This document shows, one piece after another, positions 1 through 5,671 of a stretch of DNA of 5,745 nucleotides (its first letter is position 1; every line of letters starts with the position of its first letter). Source of the DNA: an uncultured Prevotella sp. (GTDB lineage Bacteria; Bacteroidota; Bacteroidia; Bacteroidales; Bacteroidaceae); assembly GCA_934217675.1 (NCBI GenBank), contig CAKQCV010000115.1, positions 1 to 5,745 on the forward strand. Reading direction: 5' to 3'. The notes beneath the pieces were generated by a model. It ran no database searches and was not told the DNA's origin. It was given only the letters and a program-made list of their open reading frames with translations. A program made the position numbers and the translations under genes.

Positions 1-529
1 GCCTCTTTCTGTAATTGGAAAAAAGAACTTTCCGGACATGGATCGCGTTACAGGTCCTGATTTAATGCGAAGGCTTTTTGAAGAGTCGAAGGAAAAGAAA
101 ATACGGCATTACTTTTACGGAACAACGCAGGAAAATATAAATGCGCTTCTTGAGAAGATCAAGAATGCGTATCCATGGGTTGAAGTTGCCGGATGTGAGC
201 CTTCTGTGTTTCGTCCACTCAGTAAAGAAGAGGAGAATGCGCTCATAGCTAGAATCAATCAAACCCATCCGGATATTGTCTGGGTCGCCTTGGGCGCTCC
301 ACGCCAAGAAGAGTTCTGCTATAAAATGCAAGGAAAAATCAATGGTCTTATGATTGGCGTTGGTGGAGCATTTAATGTCGTCTCTGGCGTAATTGACGAA
401 GCACCTCAATGGATGCAGGATATTAGCATGGAATGGTTTTATCGATTTATAAAAGAACCAAAAAGGCTGTTCAAAAGATATTTTACAACTAATTCGAGAT
501 TTTTAATTCTTAATTTTCTGAGGAAATAA
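1..529 (+). CDS. WecG/TagA/CpsF family glycosyltransferase, 5'-truncated by window edge
   Basis: This family transfers an N-acetylmannosamine-type sugar (ManNAc or ManNAcA) from a UDP donor to undecaprenyl-PP-GlcNAc-like acceptors at the cytoplasmic membrane, an early step in wall teichoic acid or polysaccharide assembly. The reading frame is open from base 2, so the ATG at 38 is internal; 175 residues are visible and the family usually has about 240-250. In visible numbering the hallmarks are RVTGPDLM (15-22), GAPRQEEF (98-105), GVGGAFNVVSG (119-129), APQWMQ (134-139) and the EWFYRFIKEPKR tail (from 144). The tail is followed by a basic stretch that in TagA forms the membrane-associating, active-site-completing appendage. 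The catalytic Asp region of the family would lie upstream of the window. The stop codon is one base from the next start, so the gene is operonic with the polymerase. The donor and acceptor sugars cannot be read from this fragment. Confidence 0.93.
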   Translation, partial: PLSVIGKKNFPDMDRVTGPDLMRRLFEESKEKKIRHYFYGTTQENINALLEKIKNAYPWVEVAGCEPSVFRPLSKEEENALIARINQTHPDIVWVALGAPRQEEFCYKMQGKINGLMIGVGGAFNVVSGVIDEAPQWMQDISMEWFYRFIKEPKRLFKRYFTTNSRFLILNFLRK

Positions 530-530
530 A

Positions 531-1697
531 ATGACGCTGTTTTATATTTGCGTACTAGGTGTTGCACTGTTTGGGGGGCCATTTGTCAAATTCTCTATTG
601 CCGGGATTCAAATCTTTTATCTTGTATTGCTTTTTTTAGTGGTTGCTTATATCAAATACCTCTATTCACATTGGGGAGTAATTCAACTCACGAAAATAAA
701 TAAGGCAATAATTGGATTTGAACTCTACGCACTAATGATGATAGCGATGTCCTTTGCAGGAACGAACAAATTATTTGCAAGTGATGACCTTTTTTTTGAA
801 AAAGCATATATTCCACGCCAAGCATATTATGTGTTTGTCATACCAGCAATTCTCTTAATGGAAGATAGGGACAACATAGATTATTTCAAGAATTTTTTGA
901 ACAAAAAATATAATATCATCTTTTGGATCATATATATCGGAAGCATGATTTATTCTAAAAGATTTGCAATATCAGTTCCAACAGAACTGATATTAGCTGG
1001 ATTGCTATTGTGGGGAAATGATATACGAAGAACCAAAAGTGGACTTTTACAAACGCTCCTTATCTTATTCTCGCCAATCGCAGTTGGCGGAGAAATGACA
1101 AACATGTTAATTCGAATGATTTATGCGTTTTTATACTTCTATAAAAATAAGCGTAATGCGATAAAAATATTTGGTCTTGCATTTAAAACTATGATTGCTG
1201 GAATCTTTATTCTGCCTATAATGTCAGGTCTATTCACTAATATTTTCGATGCAAATTCATGGTGGAGATTACTGTATTGGAAAGATGAACTAGCACAATT
1301 GGTTCAAAGCTACGGCCTTGGAGTGGGCTATGGAACGTCCTACGCAACAGAGAACTTTGTTGGAAATCTAGGAAGTGTTGTATCCGGGCCATTTGCTGCA
1401 ACAGCTGAATACAGTACCCTTGATAAACTTTTTATAACAGGTCCTCATAACTCATATGTTAGTATCGCGTTTAGACTTGGAATTGTTGGCATTGTTCTCT
1501 TTTTGGTTATGATCTTCGATTTAATAGAAAAGATTTCCGAAAAGAGCAATGATATTTCAAGATGCGCTATATTCATGCTTTTTTCATCGATTGTTTTGAT
1601 TGGCGTTAATGTCGGACTTGAAAGTCCGTACTATCTCATTATGTTCGTTTTTTCGTTTGGGTTTTGTGCAAGTGAAGTGTATAGCGAGTATGAATGA
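531..1697 (+). CDS. Wzy/O-antigen ligase-like polysaccharide polymerase, polytopic membrane protein
   Basis: Predicted integral membrane protein of 388 aa with about 11-12 hydrophobic segments, at roughly residues 2-20, 24-45, 60-76, 98-110, 128-142, 151-162, 172-187, 194-205, 213-235, 314-333, 346-363 and 365-384. A large extracytoplasmic loop (about 236-312) carries W-W-R (244-246), the YGLGVGYGTSY stretch (from 261) and GPHNSY (304-309, His306), followed by a hydrophobic segment beginning FRLGIVGIV. An Arg-containing loop plus an HN motif before a GIVG helix is typical of the O-antigen ligase/polymerase superfamily, which joins lipid-linked repeat units outside the membrane. The start has AGGA at 521-524 and lies one base after the preceding stop. 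GC is low (for example 13 of 60 bases in 901-960). The polymerase role fits the adjacent flippase; sequence alone does not separate a Wzy polymerase from a WaaL-like ligase. Both fold and length (about 400 aa) fit. Confidence 0.85.
   Translation: MTLFYICVLGVALFGGPFVKFSIAGIQIFYLVLLFLVVAYIKYLYSHWGVIQLTKINKAIIGFELYALMMIAMSFAGTNKLFASDDLFFEKAYIPRQAYYVFVIPAILLMEDRDNIDYFKNFLNKKYNIIFWIIYIGSMIYSKRFAISVPTELILAGLLLWGNDIRRTKSGLLQTLLILFSPIAVGGEMTNMLIRMIYAFLYFYKNKRNAIKIFGLAFKTMIAGIFILPIMSGLFTNIFDANSWWRLLYWKDELAQLVQSYGLGVGYGTSYATENFVGNLGSVVSGPFAATAEYSTLDKLFITGPHNSYVSIAFRLGIVGIVLFLVMIFDLIEKISEKSNDISRCAIFMLFSSIVLIGVNVGLESPYYLIMFVFSFGFCASEVYSEYE
968..994. repeat. Perfect 11-bp inverted repeat inside the polymerase gene
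   Basis: The arms AATATCAGTTC (968-978) and GAACTGATATT (984-994) are exact reverse complements separated by the five-base loop CAACA. The element lies wholly within coding sequence, has only 3 G/C pairs and is not followed by a T-run, so it is not an intrinsic terminator. It could form an mRNA hairpin or a dyad in DNA. It may also be chance in AT-rich sequence. Confidence 0.6.
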
Positions 1698-1732
1698 AAC
1701 TTAAAAAGGTAATGGATTTAATCTTATTATGA
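1694..1732 (+). other. 12-codon mini-ORF bridging polymerase and flippase by ATGA overlaps
   Basis: A reading frame encoding MKLKKVMDLILL starts at the ATG that overlaps the polymerase stop (ATGA, 1694-1697) and ends at a TGA that overlaps the flippase start (ATGA, 1729-1732). The flippase start has no Shine-Dalgarno sequence at normal spacing: the nearest purine run, AAAAAGG at 1703-1709, ends 19 bases upstream. Termination-reinitiation through this mini-ORF would explain how the flippase is translated. The peptide could also be the surviving 5' end of a gene replaced by the present flippase, because base composition changes at this junction. It may equally be a chance frame; no function is claimed for the peptide. 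Confidence 0.35.
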
Positions 1733-2949
1733 AAAAAGTAGCAAATAATATTATTATGCTCTATGGTATGTCAATCGCCAAAATCGTATTTCCCCTTTTG
1801 ACATTGCCGTATCTGACCCGTGTGCTTTCTGTAGAAAGCTACGGCGTGGTTTCGTATGTAAAAGCTGTAATGCAGTATATGCAGTTGGTTGTAGATTTTG
1901 GCTTTATGCTGTCCGGCACAAAGGATATTGTAAACGCGAAGAACGACCACGAAAAATTGGAAAAAGAAGTTGGTAACATTCTCCTTGCCCGCGTTTTGTT
2001 GGCTGCGGCGGCTTTTGTTGCCCTGCTGGGAATGATTGCGGTGATTCCCCTGCTGCGCGCCAACATCGGATATACGCTGTTGGCATTTGTGACAGTGTTT
2101 TTGTCGGTGTTTTTGTTTGATTATTTCTTCCGAGGTATCGAAAAAATGCAGGTCATCACGCTGCGCTTTGTCGCTATGCGCGGCATCGCAACAGCATTGA
2201 CTTTTGTTTTTGTCCACTCTGACAAGGACATTTTGTTTGTTCCCTTACTGGATGCAGTTGGTTCGCTGGTGGCTGTTATCCTTGTGTTTGTTGAACTGAA
2301 GAAAGAAAACATTAAGATTCACTTTTCCGGTGTAAGTACAGCGTGGAAAAAGCTAAAAAATTCGTTTGTCTATTTTGCATCCAACATGGCAACAACTGCA
2401 TTTGGTGCATTGAATACGCTGCTGATTGGCGCATTCCTTCCAGCAACGGAAGTTGCATATTGGAGTGTCTGTATGCAGCTAATTGGCGCGGTGCAGACGA
2501 TGTATACCCCTATTACGGATGGCATTTACCCAGAGATGATCAAGACAAAAAGCTGGAAGTTTATCAAGCGGCTTCTGATGATTTTTATGCCCATTGTATT
2601 CGCGGGCAGTGCGTTTTCAATTGCGGTAGCTCCGTATGTACTTCAGATTGTTGGCGGTGAGCAGTATATTGCAGCGACTTCTCTGTTCCGCGCATTGGTG
2701 CCAGTACTGATTTTCAGCTTCCCGGGAATCGTGCTGGGCTGGCCGACATTGGGCGCACTGGACAAGGCCGCACAGGTGACAAAAACAACAATTCTGTCTG
2801 CCGTTGTTCAGGTGGCAAGCCTGCTGCTGCTGATTGCAACGGGGCATTTTACCGTGATGTGGATCGCGATATTCCGCTGTGTAACGGAGTTTGTCCTTAT
2901 GGCAAGCCGCGGATGGTATTGTTGGAAATATCGAAAAGAGTTTTGTTAA
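1729..2949 (+). CDS. Wzx-type oligosaccharide flippase (MOP superfamily)
   Basis: Polytopic membrane protein of 406 aa that should export undecaprenyl-linked repeat units across the cytoplasmic membrane. The N-terminus matches the polysaccharide-flippase pattern: IAKIVFPLLTLPYLTRVLS (16-34), then the SYGVVSYVKA segment (from 37) and SGTKDIVNA (62-70). Further family-like stretches are FDYFFRGIE (130-138), FGALNTLLIG (225-234), AYWSVCMQL (243-251), PITDGIYPEM (261-270) and the C-terminal helices to CWKYRKEF. About 12 hydrophobic segments are visible and the length is within the usual 400-480. GC is much higher than in the flanking genes (36 of 60 bases in 2701-2760; a run of four CTG Leu codons at 2821-2832), which suggests a separate acquisition. 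The start at 1729 overlaps the stop of a mini-ORF and has no close ribosome site. An in-frame stop at 1702-1704 rules out a longer protein. The flippase role is confident; the substrate is unknown. Confidence 0.92.
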   Translation: MKKVANNIIMLYGMSIAKIVFPLLTLPYLTRVLSVESYGVVSYVKAVMQYMQLVVDFGFMLSGTKDIVNAKNDHEKLEKEVGNILLARVLLAAAAFVALLGMIAVIPLLRANIGYTLLAFVTVFLSVFLFDYFFRGIEKMQVITLRFVAMRGIATALTFVFVHSDKDILFVPLLDAVGSLVAVILVFVELKKENIKIHFSGVSTAWKKLKNSFVYFASNMATTAFGALNTLLIGAFLPATEVAYWSVCMQLIGAVQTMYTPITDGIYPEMIKTKSWKFIKRLLMIFMPIVFAGSAFSIAVAPYVLQIVGGEQYIAATSLFRALVPVLIFSFPGIVLGWPTLGALDKAAQVTKTTILSAVVQVASLLLLIATGHFTVMWIAIFRCVTEFVLMASRGWYCWKYRKEFC

Positions 2950-2981
2950 CGTTCATTTAGTAAAACTAAAAAACTCAAACA

Positions 2982-2987
2982 TATAAT
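2982..2987 (+). promoter_or_regulatory. Candidate internal promoter (-10 box TATAAT)
   Basis: A perfect consensus TATAAT lies in the 58-base gap after the flippase, the largest gap in the window. At 17-19 bp upstream the -35 region is poor (AGTAAA at 2959, TTAGTA at 2957), so the promoter would be weak or need an activator. Predicted transcription start would be near 2993-2995, just ahead of the GGAGG at 2997-3001, giving a very short leader. Known sigma-A consensus supports the call; activity is inferred. Confidence 0.4.
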
Positions 2988-2996
2988 GCAAATCGT

Positions 2997-3001
2997 GGAG
3001 G
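2997..3001 (+). promoter_or_regulatory. Strong ribosome binding site GGAGG for the gene at 3008
   Basis: GGAGG sits six bases before the ATG at 3008 and is one of the strongest ribosome sites in the window. It fixes the start of the four-TM protein and indicates that the gene is translated independently of the flippase, which ends 58 bases upstream of 3008. Confidence 0.75.
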
Positions 3002-3007
3002 CGGATT

Positions 3008-3466
3008 ATGGCAGTAGAAACAAAAGAAATGCCAGAAAATGCAACGACCAAAAGAAAATTTGATGCTATAAGAGGTATGTATGCGCTACTGAATTGGTGT
3101 CTTTATTCAGCTCTAGGTTCAAGTATTCCATATTTGGCATTTCTGCTTTTAAGTCACGCTTTTGTGTCCGCAGAAGCAGAAGGTTTGGTTGAATTGAGCG
3201 GTTTATATTTTAGTATTATAGTCCCTGAAGTAATAGAAAGCATCAATCCAAAAGCACATTTTAGGCAAGCAAGGGTATTGCTCTTTCTTGGATTCGTCTT
3301 TTTTTCGATGTGTTATTTTTATGTATACTATCAGTCGTTTGTTGGTCATAAAATGGTGTTTGAAGAAAAAAGCACTTTTCACGCTATAATTGTTGGCCTT
3401 GGAAATGTTTGTATTGGATTAGTTGCAATATTACGATTCTTGCAGGGGGCAATTAGCTATGATTAA
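3008..3466 (+). CDS. Unrecognised four-TM membrane protein, first gene of orphan pair
   Basis: I do not recognise this 152-aa protein. A basic, soluble N-terminal tail (residues 1-22, with TKRK at 14-17) precedes four hydrophobic segments at about 24-51, 61-77, 88-109 and 124-146. The loop between the second and third segments is basic (KAHFRQAR, 82-89), while the other two loops are acidic or mixed (AEAEG; GHKMVFEEK). By the positive-inside rule this gives both termini in the cytoplasm. No signal peptide, catalytic motif or glycosyltransferase signature is visible. The start is fixed by GGAGG at 2997-3001. The 3' end overlaps the next gene by 8 bases, so the two proteins are probably made together and may interact in the membrane. 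It is not an evident Wzx, Wzy, Wzz-like chain-length regulator or acyltransferase. The coding status is well supported, the function is open. Confidence 0.8.
   Translation: MAVETKEMPENATTKRKFDAIRGMYALLNWCLYSALGSSIPYLAFLLLSHAFVSAEAEGLVELSGLYFSIIVPEVIESINPKAHFRQARVLLFLGFVFFSMCYFYVYYQSFVGHKMVFEEKSTFHAIIVGLGNVCIGLVAILRFLQGAISYD
3443..3449 (+). promoter_or_regulatory. Ribosome binding site CAGGGGG deciding the start at 3459
   Basis: A G-rich site (AGGGGG, 3444-3449) lies inside the 3' end of the preceding gene, nine bases before the ATG at 3459. The earlier in-frame ATG at 3423 has no comparable site and would enlarge the overlap to 44 bases, so 3459 is preferred. Confidence 0.65.
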
Positions 3467-4109
3467 GCAAATTTTTGAAAATGTATCTGAGACGAATTTT
3501 CTCATTTTTACTATTCTTGCAGGATACACAACCTCTGTTTTACTCTCCATGTTCAAAACTGTTTATAAAAAGCTGAATTTTTATGAAACAGAAAAAAAGA
3601 GGGGGCATCTAATACGGCGACCATTTCCACGGTCTCTATTTCAGAGTATTAAGTGGGGCAAATGGTACCGCTCTTCAGAAGGATCAAATCCGCACTTGAC
3701 CCAGATAAATGTTAAAATTGTACAAAAAAGTGAAAATTCCACTGAGCGATGCTTATACGACGGTATTTTAATAGGCAAAATCCAAGAGGGTAAAATAACA
3801 GAAATCCCAATCGTTGTGAAAAGGAAAGAAGATCTATTATACAATTCAAATGGGTCTGAAAATCAACAAGCAGATTTACTAATTGAAGAAATGCTTAAAA
3901 CAGGAAAGCTTTTGTCAGTAGTAAATACCGAAGCAAAGCGCACTATCAAGAGAAAAAAGCGTAGGATGAAAATATGTGGAACCATATATGAAGCATCAAA
4001 TGTAAGTATACAGAAAGAACCAGACAACGAAATCGTTACCGTCACCTTAAAAAAGGAATTTGATAATAAGACTGTAAAAGGAAAAATCACAAAAACAAGT
4101 TATTCATAA
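3459..4109 (+). CDS. Unrecognised single-TM protein with basic soluble domain, second gene of orphan pair
   Basis: I do not recognise this 216-aa protein. One hydrophobic segment (about 13-32) is followed by a strongly basic flank (KTVYKK at 33-38; KKRGHLIRR at 46-54), which by the positive-inside rule places the remaining 180 residues in the cytoplasm. The soluble part alternates predicted strands: QINVKIVQK (82-90), LYDGILIGKI (99-108), ITEIPIVVKRK (113-123), then a helix rich in Glu/Leu (138-152), a lysine/arginine cluster RTIKRKKRRMK (161-171), and two more strands (IYEASNVSIQK; EIVTVTLKK). A small beta-barrel (SH3/Sm-like) is conceivable but not demonstrable by eye. The start at 3459 is chosen for its ribosome site; the overlap ATGATTAA with the upstream stop implies translational coupling. 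There is no export signal beyond the TM anchor and no enzyme motif. Coding is well supported by a 648-base open frame and ribosome site; the function is unknown. Confidence 0.78.
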   Translation: MIKQIFENVSETNFLIFTILAGYTTSVLLSMFKTVYKKLNFYETEKKRGHLIRRPFPRSLFQSIKWGKWYRSSEGSNPHLTQINVKIVQKSENSTERCLYDGILIGKIQEGKITEIPIVVKRKEDLLYNSNGSENQQADLLIEEMLKTGKLLSVVNTEAKRTIKRKKRRMKICGTIYEASNVSIQKEPDNEIVTVTLKKEFDNKTVKGKITKTSYS

Positions 4110-4144
4110 GAATAAGCAGCTAATCTCCCGATTAAAATGAAAGT

Positions 4145-4149
4145 GGTGA
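4145..4149 (+). promoter_or_regulatory. Ribosome binding site GGTGA deciding the start at 4155
   Basis: GGTGA pairs with the 5' part of the anti-Shine-Dalgarno sequence and lies five bases before the ATG at 4155. The alternative ATG at 4137 has no ribosome site in front of it, and its extra residues (MKVVKR) precede the normal beta-strand start of the nucleotidyltransferase fold. Confidence 0.55.
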
Positions 4150-4154
4150 AAAGA

Positions 4155-4838
4155 ATGGTATATGCTTTGATTCTTGCGGGCGGCGTTGGTTCCCGTGCAG
4201 GCGAGAAAATCCCAAAGCAATTTGTTGAGGTAGATGGAAAGCCTGTTATCATTTATACGCTTGAAAAATTTTCGAAATGTAAAATGATAGATCAAATTTA
4301 TGTTGTGTGCTTGAAATCATGGAAGAAATCGCTGGAAAATTACATAAACCAATTTAGAATTGAAAAAGTTGCAGAAATCGTAGACGGCGGCGAAAATGGT
4401 TTACTTTCCGTTAAGAACGGATTGGATGCAATGAATGCCAGCGGAGAAAATTCTTTGGTTATGATTCATGATGGCGTTAGACCCTTTGTAGATGTAAAAA
4501 GCATTGAAGAAAATATAAAAATTGCTGCAAAATACGGTGTCGCTGTTACAACCGTGGACTTAGTGGAAACGTTGGTCTATTGTGAGGACGATGTATATTC
4601 TGACAAAATAATTTCAAGAGATCATTTGAAAAGGGTAATGACACCGCAAACATTCCGTTATGGTGACTTAAAGAAACTATACCAGACAGATTTGTTGAAT
4701 GCACAGGAGACACCTTCTACATTTGCCCTTTATATGAAATCAGGAAAGGCCATATATTGCTCAAAAGGAAGTGAAAAAAATATAAAATTGACGTATCCAG
4801 AAGATATTTTGTATTTCAAAAAAATGTTTAAGGAATGA
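4155..4838 (+). CDS. IspD/TarI-like CTP-dependent cytidylyltransferase
   Basis: Cytoplasmic 227-aa enzyme of the IspD/TarI branch of nucleotidyltransferases, which join CMP from CTP to an alcohol phosphate (methylerythritol-P in IspD, ribitol-5-P in TarI/Bcs1). Visible motifs are ILAGGVGSR (6-14) with Arg14, PKQF (20-23) with Lys21, IHDGVRPF (104-111) with Asp106 and Arg109, SRDHL (155-159), MTPQTF (162-167) and NIKLTYPED (209-217) with Lys211. These match the positions of the CTP- and substrate-binding residues of E. coli IspD. The usual Arg in the GGxxRxxSV stretch is missing: here it is GGENGLLSV (78-86). IHDGVRPF also departs from the HDAARP of housekeeping IspD and leans to polysaccharide-locus paralogues. 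The LicD gene follows four bases after its stop, so the product is probably a CDP-linked donor for LicD rather than an isoprenoid intermediate. No TarJ-type reductase is visible. The exact alcohol is unknown. Confidence 0.85.
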   Translation: MVYALILAGGVGSRAGEKIPKQFVEVDGKPVIIYTLEKFSKCKMIDQIYVVCLKSWKKSLENYINQFRIEKVAEIVDGGENGLLSVKNGLDAMNASGENSLVMIHDGVRPFVDVKSIEENIKIAAKYGVAVTTVDLVETLVYCEDDVYSDKIISRDHLKRVMTPQTFRYGDLKKLYQTDLLNAQETPSTFALYMKSGKAIYCSKGSEKNIKLTYPEDILYFKKMFKE

Positions 4839-4842
4839 TTAT

Positions 4843-5655
4843 ATGAAAAAAGAGTTATCGCTTGAAGAAAAAAAGAAAATATTGGTATCTATTTTATCGG
4901 AAGTACACAACTTTTGTGACGAAAATAATTTGAAATATTTTTTAACAGGCGGTACTTTGATTGGTGCTGTACGTCACAAGGGGTTTATTCCGTGGGATGA
5001 TGATATTGATATTTATATGCCACGTAACGACTATGAAAAATTTTTGTGTAAGTTTAACAAAGAGAGCGAACGATATCAGGTGATTTCTCTCAAAACAGAT
5101 GGATATTATCTTCCGTTTGGAAAAGTGATTGACACAAAAACGGTTTTAATAGAAAATGTTGACTCTGATTATAAAATGGGAATATATCTTGATATATTCC
5201 CGCTAGATAATTTATCAAGTAATTATAACGCAGCACTTTCTTTGTATAAGGCAGTCTCATTTTACAGGAAACTTCTTGCGATAAAAAATGCGGCATCGGA
5301 TTCAAAAAGAAAGCCTTATATGAATTTTATTCTTAAAGTTGGAAAAGTTGTTATAATGCCAGTTTCCAGAAAGTGGATTTTGTACCAAATTGATATGTTA
5401 TCTCAAAAATATAGAGAAGATACATCATCACAATATATCGGAGCAATTTGTGCTGCTTTTTACGGTGAAAAAGAAATTTTAAGAAGCGAGTGGTTTACAG
5501 AGAGATGCTTGTTAGAATTTGAAGGCAGAAAATTCTGGGCACCTAAGGGTTATGATGCCTTTTTAACACAGCTGTATGGAGACTATATGCAGTTGCCCCC
5601 GGAAGAAAAAAGAGTGACACATCACGATAACAAGGCATGGTTAGTTGAAGACTGA
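4843..5655 (+). CDS. LicD family phosphotransferase
   Basis: LicD proteins transfer a phospho-substituent (phosphocholine in pneumococcal LicD; ribitol phosphate in the related human FKTN/FKRP) from a CDP donor to a glycan. This 270-aa protein has the full signature: GGTLIGAVRHKGF (36-48), then IPWDDDIDIYM (49-59), whose Asp52, Asp54 and Asp56 form the metal/CDP-binding cluster. GIYLDIFPLD (113-122) and the C-terminal region WAPKGYDAFLTQLYGDYM (232-249), ending in THH (259-261), complete it. Length and motif order are normal, so it should be intact, and it should act on the cytoplasmic side on the lipid-linked precursor. AAGGA at 4830-4834 lies eight bases before the ATG, inside the end of the cytidylyltransferase gene, so the two are translated as a pair. 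The donor is inferred to be the CDP compound made by that neighbour. No choline kinase or choline transporter is seen, so a phosphocholine assignment would be a guess. Confidence 0.95.
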   Translation: MKKELSLEEKKKILVSILSEVHNFCDENNLKYFLTGGTLIGAVRHKGFIPWDDDIDIYMPRNDYEKFLCKFNKESERYQVISLKTDGYYLPFGKVIDTKTVLIENVDSDYKMGIYLDIFPLDNLSSNYNAALSLYKAVSFYRKLLAIKNAASDSKRKPYMNFILKVGKVVIMPVSRKWILYQIDMLSQKYREDTSSQYIGAICAAFYGEKEILRSEWFTERCLLEFEGRKFWAPKGYDAFLTQLYGDYMQLPPEEKRVTHHDNKAWLVED

Positions 5656-5671
5656 TAGAGGAGAATATAAA

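Noticed and set aside
38..529. ATG at 38 as the true start of the glycosyltransferase
   Set aside because: The frame is open upstream to the window edge and the residues before it continue the family sequence leading to RVTGPDLM; the gene is simply cut by the window.
1613..1628. CGGACT-TGAA-AGTCCG hairpin near the end of the polymerase gene
   Set aside because: The stem is short and inside coding sequence; the T-run comes about 20 bases later, so it does not fit an intrinsic terminator and may be chance.
1657..1690. TTGGGT-17-TATAGC as a promoter for the flippase
   Set aside because: Only three and four of six bases match the sigma-A boxes and it sits inside the polymerase coding sequence; read-through from upstream is the simpler explanation.
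1824..1839. GCTTTC-TGTA-GAAAGC hairpin early in the flippase gene
   Set aside because: Six base pairs within a conserved coding motif are expected by chance at this length.
1771..2217. Antisense frame of 148 codons opposite the flippase
   Set aside because: It is the complement of a strongly conserved family sequence, full of Gln/His/Lys runs, with no ribosome site; a shadow.
2343..2660. 105-codon + strand frame within the flippase
   Set aside because: It lies entirely within the flippase in another frame, has no membrane or family character, and is rich in Cys/Trp as expected for a shifted frame of a hydrophobic protein.
2956..2970. TTTAGT-AAA-ACTAAA as a terminator after the flippase
   Set aside because: The six-pair stem has one G-C pair and is followed by A residues, not a T-run, on the + strand; too weak for an intrinsic terminator.
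4121..4138. TAATC-TCCC-GATTA stem and TAAAAT as a regulatory site before the cytidylyltransferase
   Set aside because: The stem is only five pairs, and no -35 box lies at suitable distance from the TAAAAT; not distinguishable from AT-rich background.
4155..4838. Housekeeping ispD of the methylerythritol phosphate pathway
   Set aside because: Location beside licD in a glycan locus and departures from the standard IspD motifs make an isoprenoid role less likely, so no gene symbol was given.
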